This document shows positions 1 through 9,743 of a stretch of 14,483 nt of DNA, piece after piece. This DNA is from Phoronis ovalis (taxonomy: Eukaryota > Phoronida > Phoronidae), in the NCBI GenBank assembly GCA_028565635.1, contig JAOXYB010032087.1:1-14483 (forward strand). The letters run 5' to 3'. The first letter of the stretch is position 1. Every line of letters begins with the position of its first letter. The notes below the pieces were generated by a model. It had not been told where the DNA came from and made no database searches. It saw only the letters and a list, made by a program, of their open reading frames with translations. The position numbers and the translations under genes are program-made.

Positions 1-84
1 ACGGGGGACGAAAAATTTGTGGGGAGATACCCTCATAACAAAAATATTTGCAAAAAAAAACAAACACTCCTATGGTAAAAATTG

Positions 85-372
85 TCAAATAAACAAAATG
101 TCCCATTGTGAAAACCAAGGCTGAAAAAGGGGACCCAAGGGTCGGCACATATATACAGTTACTTTGAATGAGGGCTCAGATAAGTCCAGGAACATAGCCC
201 TTCCACAAAATGAATACCCAAGTACTGCTGCCAAGTGTTTGCACAGTAAGCCCTGGAAGAAATAATTACAAGAGCAATCATGTTGATTTGACCTTTCAAT
301 TGACCTTTGCTGGGCATGGTTAAATGTCCATTTATGCATGATGTCCAGAGGGCAGTCACACAGTGTTGACAA
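85..372 (-). pseudogene. Fragment with SWIM-type zinc-finger signature, probably a decayed transposase or ZSWIM-like gene
   Basis: Seen: the minus strand reads a 95-codon open stretch with CSCNYFFQGLLCKHLAAVLG at residues 33-52, i.e. C-x-C-x8-C-x-H followed by a hydrophobic helix. This is the SWIM zinc-finger pattern (CxCxnCxH), in which the typical wording is C-S-C-x2-F-x3-G-L-x-C-x-H. Upstream, in a different minus-strand frame (about 340-470), TCKFKAYCQHCVTALW resembles a second SWIM-like pattern with one Cys replaced by Phe. Family knowledge: SWIM domains occur in MULE-type transposases, ZSWIM proteins and related genes, and bind DNA or protein partners. No convincing start, splice sites or transposase catalytic core is visible, and frames change across the region, so I treat it as a relic. 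The upstream methionine is not a supported start. It could also be a true exon of a gene outside the window. Confidence 0.35.
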
Positions 373-752
373 TATGCCTTAAATTTGCAAGTAACATATT
401 TTCGCAAAGGACCATATGCTCCACTAATTGCATTTAAAGTGACATTTTCAAAACGAAAAAAGCCACACACAATTTTGATCTGCTTTCTTCATTTTATTTG
501 TGACAGAAACAAATGGCACCATCTTCATTAGGAGGCTATTTTCTCTGGTGCATACTTGTGTATATATTTTATACATTGACTCACCAACAGGTTTTTTAGT
601 TTAAGAATATCGGTATACATACTTTGTCCAGTTGGTGTGTCACTTATATTGTATGCAGTCAACATGTTGAATCAACAGCCAGTGTTATAAATAGTGTATA
701 GGGTATTTGTTATTTGTTTTATTAGACATTGTTCACTGTTTTGCTTGAAAAG

Positions 753-879
753 TAGACCCAAAATATACCTTTCCAAAAGAGATTTTGACTAAGCCTCAAA
801 AAGTGTACCCAAAATATACCACAGGAACTGAAATGATACCCTGTACCCAAAATATACCACAAGAACTGAAATGATACCC
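753..879. repeat. Short tandem repeat, two 38-bp copies plus a partial upstream copy
   Basis: Two adjacent 38-bp units (804-841 and 842-879) begin TGTACCCAAAATATACCACA (second copy identical over this stretch) and differ at one base (G/A) further on. A partial, diverged copy of the first 17 bases (TAGACCCAAAATATACC) lies at 753-769. The repeat keeps a long reading frame open on the minus strand, which explains the apparent Phe/Trp/Gly-rich peptide there and is not evidence for a gene. Confidence 0.85.
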
Positions 880-885
880 TGACAT

Positions 886-3800
886 ATACTAAAAGTACTT
901 GGAGCCAGCAGCACATCCCCACACTGAGACCCTCTAGATTACAAAACCAACATACTATGATCATTTAGGTTCATGCTGTAATCACAATTATAGCTCCAAG
1001 TGTTTGCAAATAGGCTGTTGCTATAACTGATGTTGCGGTCCTTTTTAACTATAGGACCACACTAAAAAAAGTTAAATTACAAAAATTAAAAAATGCTGTC
1101 TTTTACTGCAGTGGTGTACTAAAATAAACTTTCAAAAAAGGGGCTAGTTTGTTTACCCTCTATTGTGAGTACTTTTTGGTCTTGTCATTATCCAATTTTG
1201 TGTGAAGAGTTTCCAATAAACTGCATCCACAATCAAAATGTAGTTAGCAGCTTCATTATTTGAGCTGTTGGTGAGTTTTCAAGCAATCAAATAGCCATAG
1301 ATTTTAAATTTTTTTAGCCGATTGATTGGTGGCATTTATGATCCATTTTTTAAATCTTCGGTATAGTAGGTAGAAGTGTCTCTATAGTATTAACCATAAC
1401 CATTACATGTCTTTGCAAATGATAGCTATGCAAAAGCATAGGTGAACTTCAAATTTCAGCTAGACCTTCCTCTCAGTATGCCACCTCGGTGAACAAATGT
1501 TTAGAAAAATGTAAAATCCTATCTTGAAATATATCTGTGGACAATGATGCTGTTAGTGTTGATGTCTATTCTTTGCTTATATTGTGAATAGCAAATACCG
1601 GAGGAGATCATTGCCACTGTCTGAATATGAATTTCATGTCATGTGGGAAAGTTTAAGTACGTGTGTGCTGTGTTGAGCAGGCTTTTTTTGATTAAATTCC
1701 CTCGACTTGGACCATGGCCGATATGTATAGTGCTGCTGTTTTCACTTTGCAGTAATATGTTATATCTGAGGTTTAAAGTATATTACAACCCTTGAATACC
1801 ACCTTATACCAGATTTTAAAAAACCAGTAACTAAATGTCTCTATGGTTATTGTAAATATGTGAATGACCCTAATGCCAACTCCTTTATGATGGACATATG
1901 ACATCATCAGCAATCATGACTTGAATACAATGTCGCTGTAGTTTTTGCTGTGGTATTTGATTAATTAATTAAATTTTGTTTGCCACATATCTGTATTATG
2001 TTTCTAATTTAAGACAAGCTGATTGTCCTTTGCATTACCTCTGAAGTACTAATAATACAAATTACTTTAATATGTTTTTAGAAAAAATTGCTATGCTTTT
2101 TATAAACAATGTAAGAATAATGTTTGCTTTACGTTAAATAGCTTACTACTGGCTGGCTGTGTGGTGGTGTGTGGCATTCAAAAAGGGATCAAAATAAATG
2201 CATCATGAATCTATCTTTATCATAAAATGAGTTTTCATTGTCTCAACTAACGAAATGTCTCCTGAAAATATGTCGAACTACTGGCAGTCTAAATAGCAAA
2301 ACTGATTTAACATTTTTATAATCAGACTTCTCAAATAAAAAAATAACATTAAAATGAAGCCTTTCTTACATCACATCCCACATCCAGAGTTCTAGGGTAG
2401 CTTTTAAGTGAGAAAATATGTCTTCCATTTTACAAAAAGATGTTAGTGGTAAACAAAGAAGCAGGCTAAGGTTTATTACCTCAAAATCAGACAGTGTTTC
2501 CTGGCTCCACCTTCATCTTTAGGTATCATTAATTAACAGTTAGTGCAGGTTAGTTACCTATAACTCCATTAAAAAGATAACTTATACACAACAATTAGCT
2601 TATTTTTAGTTTGATGCACAAATAAATAAAATATTGTTTTCAAGAAATTTTTTGATTCTCGGGCATAGCTATGTTTATTGGGAAAAAAAATCGAATTGAA
2701 AATTCTAATTAAAAGGTCGGTTACCTATTAATATGTTTTAAAAGTAATAGATACTTGCTGATCACCTTGTCCATTTTTAGGTTATTATTCTGGAGAAAAA
2801 TGTACATGGATTTATAGAAACATGTATATTACCTTCTCACTCATGAGCTACCATATTTATTAGAATATTTACCAGACCATAACATTTTATCAAAAAAAGC
2901 TGAATTTCCTCATTCGTTATATGCCTTTTGTAGTCTAAGGCTGCATATGTTATTTTAAGTATTTGAAAATGTTTCTAAGAACTAGTTGTTGAACAAAAAG
3001 TTGCTGAAAAATATCAAATATCTCATGTAAATGTCGTAGGAAGCGGTACCTTTTGTAAGTTGTTATCTTTACCTAGTATTTTTGGTATTTGTTTGCATTT
3101 GACCTAGGGAGTCAGACACTGTCAATCTATCGCTCCTAGAATAGAGGATTATCCATCCTTTGCACCTGTTGTTGTCACTTATCTTTGATCTAAACTGGAT
3201 ACTTTTAGGATAAAAACTGTTTATGGATGTTTCATTAGTCACATGTTTGCTTTATTTGATTTTACTAGGTGATTGACACTAAAATTCTAAGTTATGGATG
3301 ACTGATCCTTCCTCTCTTGTTCCAATGAGGACATTTAATACACCCTAAAAGATATCTTATGCCTCTCAGTTCATACATACTTAAATGCTGCTTCTATTCA
3401 GGTGTATCATACTAAGCTCAGTTTGTTCACATTTGGATAAATATAGCTAACTAGTACTTGTTCTTCAAAGACCTTTAAAAAACACTGCTTTAAACAAATG
3501 GGAGCTCTCCATAGTGTCTGTCCTGTTACTAATTGGTTTGTAAAGACAGAGCAGCATGTCACAACAAACAGTTTGTAACAAAACTTGGTAAGAATCTCCT
3601 AATGCATTACTGAATATTTTAAGTGATACTGTTACAACAACAAACACTTAAGAAACAAAAGATCAGCCATAAGATTTGTTTCAGGCGGAACATCTTTAAT
3701 TGTCCCAGCAAATTGGTTGTTGCCATTTGCATGTACAGATCCAAAACAATCCTTATTTCAACATACCTTTGCCATTTTAGACAAATTATTATTGTTGTGG

Positions 3801-5458
3801 CTTCCGGCCAGATTGACTCTTAAGTGTTGCCTCTGTTTTGTTTTGAAATGGGATTGAGTTTACTGTCCAGGTTTTGGGCCAGTTCTTCAGTTTGTCGTTC
3901 CTGAGATTCACGCTATATGGTTAATTTTTGAAACAATTGAAAAAAGATATTGCATTGTTCCAAGTTGTGGTACACAATTGCTATTGGGTCAGTTTCATTC
4001 ATTTTTAAACAATAGTTGTTGTTTCATGATTTTTGACAGTTTGCTTCTGCTGTCTTTCAAATTAACTTTGGCACTGACCATCATATGGAAAACAAATTAT
4101 ACTCTTTTTGTTTTGTTAAATAGCACTTGACAAATAATAAATATGACATCAATGAACATGCATTACTCCTCAAGAATAAATATGCAATTATTATGCACTA
4201 AGAGATAAGGCAAATAATCATCATAAGCTATCAGAGACTTGGAATTCCATTCAAGTTCAAATGGTTATGGTTCAACAAAAATTCCTGTCTTTCTTTTACC
4301 AATGGGTGGTGTAACACATGTTCATTGCCTTCCAGTTGCTATGGATATATTTTCATTTACAATATCAAAAAGTTTAGAAAATCTAAATAAAATGGTTTAA
4401 AAATCAAATGTACTCTTTATGTCATTATTTATGTCATGTTTTGTTTATTAACATTTGAAAAAAGTAGACCAAAACTATTCTCTCTTATACTTTTTGTCAA
4501 AAACCAGCTCCTTCTGAGCCATAATATTTATATATATTTTGAAAAGACAATGACTTAAGCATATGCTGCTTGGCAAAAGTGGAAGAGTGTAATTATGTGA
4601 ATTGCATAAAAACTAGAAAATTCTCATTCATCATAATTGTGGTATTTTATTTACTATAAGTTCTGTGAGATTGTCAAGTGATGATACTTATAGACTTTAA
4701 TTATTTTTAGAAACTGTTGCTGAAAGAATACATTCAACTATTTTGTTCATAAAAATGTGTTTGTTCAGTTTAGACTACATAATATATATTTCAAAAAGGA
4801 TGGTCAGACACAGCTACTGATAATACTTGTAAATAAATAAAATTTCTATCCTTACTTAATCAGACTAATATTTTTGTTTACATCTGTTTGTTGCAGTGGT
4901 CAGACACAGTTGTCAGTAATCATAATGTTCCATTTGTTATATTACATGATTAAAACAGTTAAAAGCATTTGTAGAAGTGATCATGAACATGGTGGGTGTT
5001 GACTTGTGTGCTGCATAATGCATACAATTTATTTCTCATTCCAACTCAAAGCTGTAAATTCCAGACCTGCAGTTGCTTGTGCAACAAAACCAACAGTACT
5101 TTTCTCTTCTGATTAGCTTTCCATAAGTATGATTTTATTGCACACAAATTAATCTGGCATCTCAAACAAAGCAAGTTTGTGTGTTTGTGTTTCAGGAAAA
5201 AGAGGAATTACCTTAGCCATGTGATTTCAGAAAGTTTGCTTATAGCATTATGATGTTACTTAATGTTTAAACTTAGTACAGAAGAATGATTTCAGAAACT
5301 ACTAGACTCAATCACTGTCTCTCATTGAGTGCTAACAGATAATAAAGTACTTGTTGTGTTTTGAAGATATGGTTCAAAATTTTTATCCATCAGCTGTGAT
5401 GGACAAGGGTGATATCAGGTACAAGGATATCCTGTCTTAGGTGTCTTTTAATTGCTAT
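886..5458. other. AT-rich non-coding stretch, no gene recognised
   Basis: Scanning both strands shows frequent stops, poly-A/T runs, GT-rich patches (about 2155-2176) and no open segment with coding-like composition flanked by matching splice sites. Small open stretches (3465-3647 minus, 3623-3823 plus) lack recognisable motifs. It is either upstream intron of the MRTF-like gene or 5' intergenic DNA; the window does not show the gene's first exon, so this cannot be settled. A short direct repeat at 4801-4921 is listed separately. Confidence 0.6.
4801..4921. repeat. Short imperfect direct repeat, period 96
   Basis: TGGTCAGACACAG occurs at 4801-4813 and again at 4897-4909. Similarity continues weakly for about another 12 bases (CTACTGATAAT versus TTGTCAGTAAT). 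The intervening sequence is AT-rich and not obviously repeated, so this is either the trace of an old ~96-bp duplication or chance. Confidence 0.35.
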
Positions 5459-5674
5459 TCATTTGTTGTCTTGGCTTAAAAAATTCCTTGATGACCATAA
5501 CAGAAAAGTTATCACAATATTTTCAGTTGCAGATAATCCATCGTTAATTGACAATTCTGCGTTTTTGCTGCCATCAGAAACATTCTGAATCACCAAGAAG
5601 CTAAAAATAACTCGATTGAATGTCATGCCAGTTCCTAATGGTATCTCCACAGTTGCAGTGTAGTTTACTTTGTT
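5459..5674 (-). other. Antisense open segment with protein-like composition, unrecognised
   Basis: On the minus strand, about 70 codons are open after an AG at 5675-5676 (TATATTAG, a weak acceptor context). The reading begins NKVNYTATVEIPLGTGMTFN and continues with alternating hydrophobic and polar residues that would suit a beta-sandwich type fold, ending at a stop at 5459-5461. I do not recognise a family. There is no good donor and no clear polyadenylation context, and open stretches of this length occur by chance in 14 kb of AT-rich DNA. It may be a relic exon of a gene on the opposite strand, or nothing. Confidence 0.15.
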
Positions 5675-7655
5675 CTAATATATCTTTGTAGTGGTGGTGG
5701 CACACGACTAGTAACTTGATCACATGATTGGCGTTAGATGAACTAGAAACATGCAAGAGCCAATTCTGTGGTCACCTTGCAATGTTATTCAGCTGCTGTA
5801 AACCTTTTTACTTTGTTTATCATTTTCATTGTATGAATACAAAATATGGTACCTCATTGTCTCTCTGCATGAGAGGCTTAAGTGCTTAAACCTGTATTAT
5901 ATGCATATTTATATGAATATGTTATGCGTTTTGCTACAAGTAATTAAAACTATTTTGTCTGCCCCAATCATGTTAGTTGAAGAAGCAAGCATAAAATAAA
6001 CAAAAGCTTGACTTTCACTTTTGCTTTATATTATACAAAATATGACAGGAATCAAAACAAATCTTTTAAAGATACCCCAAACAGTTTTAACCAGCTTGTC
6101 TTGTGGTTTTGTGGTACTTATATACACTTATCCATCGTTTCCTGCTGCAATGGACTAAAATCATACTATTGATGGAAATATTTGTAGGTGTTCGTGTTCA
6201 TATTTTCGTGAAAAAAAACATCTTTATTTATATAAAAACCATATGTTGTGCAAAAAATCAAGGAGCTGTAACAAGAATAAAAATTTTTAATCTCCAATTG
6301 TCATTAAGGCATCTGATCTAAATTTATCACATCCAGATTGGCTTATAGCTAGGGTGTCAGGTTACAATACATGTTTAAACAGGAGCAGTCTTTAGTTGGG
6401 ATTGAACCAAGCAAGACCTTCATTAAAGATGCTCTCTGTCATTCCACAAACTCGATCAGGTAAAGAGATTTTTTTCAAAAAATTGTTTTCAGTGGAATCT
6501 GTGTTAATGAGAATCGAGGTTGTATAATGTGTGTTTCTTAGAATTTGTATTGCAATTGATGAAAAGTACTTATTTTGTTGGAAATAATTGCAAAACAAGC
6601 TGTTAGCCCTTGTTGGTGACTATTAAAATGGTTTTAATTGGCTGCAGACTTAATGTCTATTGAAGAATTTCTTTCTGTGATGTGTTGTCTGTTAATAAAT
6701 TTAGAAATCCTGTTGGTAAATATGTTGTATAAAAAATGGAACAATCTTTGGTTATTTAGACATAATCTGTAATAAGCAAGACTTGATACCTCAAAATGAT
6801 CAAGTTCATTTTGGTAAAGGTGTGCTATTTATTTTCATTTGAGACTATCATTTAGGATTTTTGCTCCAAATAACTTTCAGATGGAGGTACAATTTGTTGC
6901 TTTTTACTCTTGGCTCTGGACTTTTGGTGTTTTAAAAGCTTTATCTTTTAGGTCTTTTGTTAGTGTTTAATGTTGCTTTATTTTCACTATTGAACAAATC
7001 AAAGATGTACAAATACTTACATAACATACCTCACAGATCTTTGATTCAAATGCAACTATTTATTTCTGTGTACTTTTGGATGGCCAGACTACATAGTACA
7101 TGTAAGATGCTCAGGATTTGTTAACAGACAATTTAAATGGGTGTATTCTGTCTGTGTTTGTTTGTATGTGGTGACATTTGAATAGTTTATGTGAAGTCCC
7201 AGAGTTAATGGCTGCTCTATGTTTTTTCATTCAGTCATTCTGCATTGACTGGTTTGTTTCAGGACAAAATGTTTATGTAGATGTTTCAGGATCCTTTGAA
7301 GTTCTTGAATTGTATGTTGTATACAGAGTTGGAATATTTTCCAGCAGTTAATTAAGGACAAAAAGAAACAGCTTCATTAAAACAATTGTGTTTAGGAAAT
7401 TTATCCTTTGAGTGGTCTCTCTCTTGATACTACTAGAGCCTGTTGTATGCACTGAGATCTCATGTGTTTTGAATAAATTGACAATGATTGCATGCAATAC
7501 TCCTTTAATTAAACTTAATGAATAGTTTCTAGGATAGTTAACTGTGTCTCAGATGTTGCTGATTTACTGTCGCTAGCACAACATAACATTGGTGCCATAC
7601 AGCACATTTATATTTAATTCCTGTGATTTAAAATTTAATGATTTGTCCCTTACAG
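5675..7655. other. AT-rich non-coding stretch upstream of the MRTF exons
   Basis: No coding segment with matching splice sites and no RNA gene could be recognised on either strand. Open stretches at 6103-6321 (plus) and 6392-6598 (minus) have the Ile/Lys/Phe/Asn-rich composition expected from translated AT-rich DNA. Most likely this is the intron preceding the exon at 7914. Confidence 0.5.
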
Positions 7656-7721
7656 AAGCTGTGCCCAAGTTTAGAACTGCCAGAACAATGAACAGTTTGT
7701 GTCTCATGAAAACTTACCCTC
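7656..7721 (+). pseudogene. Possible decayed or alternative RPEL-like exon upstream of the N-terminal exon
   Basis: Seen: an acceptor-like TTTGTCCCTTACAG ends at 7655. The next 66 bases are open and can be read phase 1 at both ends, stopping before CGTGTCT, where the GT (7722) sits in a weak donor context. The 21 full codons include PKFRTARTMNSL and end in TYP followed by a split codon starting with C. Aligned without gaps to the 66-nt RPEL1 exon at 11005, it shares Lys, Arg, Asn, Leu and Pro at equivalent positions, with a few conservative changes, and has the same length and phase. The key Glu of the RPEL core is Ser here. This may be an old exon duplication that has lost its donor, or chance agreement. 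Some 66-nt open stretches are expected in DNA of this kind, so the call is tentative. Confidence 0.18.
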
Positions 7722-7906
7722 GTGTCTTTTTTGTTCTTGTAAAAGTAAACACATACAGATTGTCTTACCACAATTTATTTCAGATCATACTTCACATTTT
7801 TGAAAGGGTGTACCATATGAATATGCTGCTATATTTTTCATCAACAAAAATGTATTTTAACAAGTAATTTCTTGAAAATTTGTTTCATTTGCCTGTTTTT
7901 GTGCTC

Positions 7907-7920
7907 ATTCCAGATTCCAG
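7907..7920 (+). other. Tandem 3' splice acceptor (perfect 7-bp duplication)
   Basis: The heptamer ATTCCAG occurs twice without a gap, at 7907-7913 and 7914-7920, behind a T-rich tract, giving two possible AG acceptors seven bases apart. The upstream site makes the following exon 222 nt and phase 1 at both ends, matching the RPEL1 exon. The downstream site would make it 215 nt and require a preceding exon ending in phase 2. Only one choice can fit a given upstream exon without a frameshift, so the upstream site is preferred. The other may be noise or feed nonsense-mediated decay. Confidence 0.5.
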
Positions 7921-8135
7921 TAGTGGCTCGGGATGGTCACCATTATATGGCGGTCCACTTTTAGACTTTGATAAGGACGTGGCCATCAACTACATTCACA
8001 AGTTCTATTGCAAAGACTGCAGAATGGAACAGAAAGACAAGGAGGACAAGCTGAAGCAGCAGCTGTCACCAACCTCACCACAATTCCAACTGGATGAGAA
8101 CCCTCTTCAGCAAAATATGGACAAAAATAAGGAGT
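7914..8135 (+). CDS. Internal exon upstream of RPEL1, probable N-terminal part of the same MRTF-like protein
   Basis: Seen: an acceptor CATTCCAG ends at 7913 and a strong donor GTAAGT starts at 8136. The 222 bases between are open in one frame and visibly richer in G+C than the flanks. The exon enters with two bases of a split codon, carries 73 full codons from 7916, and leaves one base (T), so it is phase 1 at both ends. The protein starts SSSGSGWSPLYGGPLLDFD, followed by an acidic/aromatic stretch, a C-x2-C pair (FYCKDCRMEQ), a highly charged Lys/Glu/Gln stretch (KDKEDKLKQQ), a Ser-Pro segment (SPTSPQ) and NKE at the end. Splicing to the RPEL1 exon at 11005 gives TCA (Ser) and reads KNKE-S-LKRK, similar to the QKSLKE lead-in of vertebrate MRTF-B. 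I do not recognise a domain in this exon. Assignment to the MRTF gene rests on strand, order, phase and the junction. It could belong to another gene, but that is less likely. An alternative acceptor seven bases downstream is described separately. Confidence 0.7.
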
Positions 8136-9255
8136 GTAAGTACTCGATTTTTGCTAAAACTCCGATACACATTGTGTTAAATACACATGTAGCAAATTCT
8201 AACATAATCTCATGGTGACCACTGAGCTAAATATATTTGTTAAGCTCAATATTATGTAATAAGGAAGTCTACTTTGTTGCATTTCAAACTCATTCTATTT
8301 GATAAGGCTGGGAATGCTGCATCAAACTTTACGCTGAGTGTGATTATTGTCTTTTGTCAACCTTCATTCTGTTACTAACTAGCCAAACAACAATGCACAT
8401 TTGATACCTATTGATATCAGTGTGCCTTAACAGTTACAAATTTTTTTTTGATAGAAATTCAATTGAGCTTGTTTTTCGTATATATCAAAAAATGATTTCT
8501 CATTGAATCTTCCGTGATTTTTTATTACAGTTTGCCTAAACCATGAAAACTATCTTCATGCAAAATTGCAAAGATGCTTTTAAAGTTTAAGTATATTTTC
8601 CCATCTTGAGTCTTGCTTAAGGTCTGGTTTGCAGATATAATTATAATTTACCTTCACATATGCCTACTATTACTTCATTTGCTTTAATGAACTGGAATGG
8701 GCCAGATTGTTGACTTCTTGTGGCACATTGAAATCTTCAACAAATGTCACTAATTTAATTTTTTTAGTTCCACGACTAAACCATCTCTAATGGTAAAGAG
8801 AAGTGACAATTGCCTGCATTTATTTATTTTGGTTAATATTTACGGAATTCATAATAAGAATTCAAATCATATGTGAGGATATTCTCTGCCTTGTGTTATC
8901 ATATATTTATTTAATAATATTTTTGTTATACGTTTTCGCAGTTGATTAGCATGTGGTACTAGTGCGTCCCATTACTAGTCATTCAAGAGATATGTAGTTT
9001 AATTATTATCTTACCTTGGAATATTAAAAGTGAAACCTAATCAACACTAACTTTGCTTGTTTTGACAATAGAAGGTAGCAACTGTCCACAGTGAACTGAT
9101 GAAGCAGTTGTTAATGTTAGATTTGATATTAGTACTCCACAGTTACTGTTTCGCTACTAAATAAATTTACTGAAAAATGTTTGTGCATTTTTGAAAAATC
9201 TCAGATGATCACTTTTAAAATATGAAAATGGGCTAAATATTTTTGTTTCCATTAG

Positions 9256-9471
9256 ACAAACAGCAGACACAGCTTCAACAAAATATTTACCATCAGATGT
9301 CTGGGCTAACTGGACTTTCAAAGGAACTGAAATCTTTATGTCCTATTTGTACACTTGTCTCCATATTTAAAATTCTTAAACTGGGTGTACATGAAAGCTT
9401 GCTGTTATTGGATGGATACTTCAAATTTCGAAATACCTCTTGTCTCTTAGGCTTGTGTGACTGGTATTTAG
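9256..9471 (+). CDS. Candidate cassette or alternative terminal exon in the MRTF-like gene (unproven)
   Basis: Seen: a strong acceptor (TTTTGTTTCCATTAG, ending 9255) opens a frame that continues phase 1 from the exon at 7914-8135. The junction codon is TAC (Tyr), followed by KQQTQLQQNIYHQMSGLTGL. A moderate donor, TTTAG|GTAGTC, lies at 9471/9472. With it the segment is 216 nt, an exact multiple of three, and phase 1 at both ends, so it could be skipped or included without a frameshift into the RPEL1 exon. If the donor is not used, the frame runs to a stop at 9525-9527, with AATAAA signals at 9663 and 9719, which would give a truncated protein lacking RPEL motifs. Against it: the second half is hydrophobic and Cys-rich, has no similarity I recognise to MRTFs, and has intron-like composition. 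It may be a chance open frame behind a cryptic acceptor. Confidence 0.27.
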
Positions 9472-9609
9472 GTAGTCATTTTGAAAAAGAAGCTACATTT
9501 TTGTCTAGTCACCAACAGCTGCATTAAAACCATCCAAAAGGATCATTGGTTGGGACATTTTTAAATGAGCATGCCACACGTCAACAAAAGAACTTGAAAC
9601 ATTTTCATA

Positions 9610-9743
9610 CACCTGCTTCTATGAAAATATTTAGTTTTATACATGTTTGAAACAAATTTGACAATAAAACAGAACTGTCAAAGAGTTAATGACATAGACT
9701 TCTTGCATCACCTGTTTCAATAAAAATATTTGGTTTCTGACAT
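9610..9743. repeat. Degenerate duplicated segment, period about 99 bp
   Basis: CACCTGCTTCTATGAAAATA at 9610-9629 is matched by CACCTGTTTCAATAAAAATA at 9709-9728, and similarity continues to about 9644 and 9743, with roughly eight differences over 35 bases. CTTGCATCAC also recurs at about 9701 and 9791, hinting at a further diverged copy. This looks like an old tandem duplication within the intron. Confidence 0.45.

Noticed and set aside
722-964. Minus-strand open frame of 80 codons
   Set aside because: It stays open because of the 38-bp tandem repeat; the peptide repeats the same Phe/Trp/Gly block and has no other support.
3101-3139. Imperfect inverted repeat CCTAGGGAG / CTCCTAG
   Set aside because: The arms are only seven to eight bases with a bulge; such pairs are expected by chance and no transposon ends or structure surround it.
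6103-6598. Open frames at 6103-6321 (plus) and 6392-6598 (minus)
   Set aside because: Composition is that of translated AT-rich DNA with no motif, start context or splice signals.
7589-7867. A separate 92-residue gene just upstream of the N-terminal exon
   Set aside because: The start is in AT-rich sequence, composition is intron-like, and only the 66-base segment at 7656-7721 has any exon character.
7880-8218. A stand-alone 112-residue gene at the N-terminal exon
   Set aside because: The first codons lie in a polypyrimidine tract ending in CAG and the frame reads through a consensus GTAAGT donor, so it is an exon with intron flanks rather than an intronless gene.
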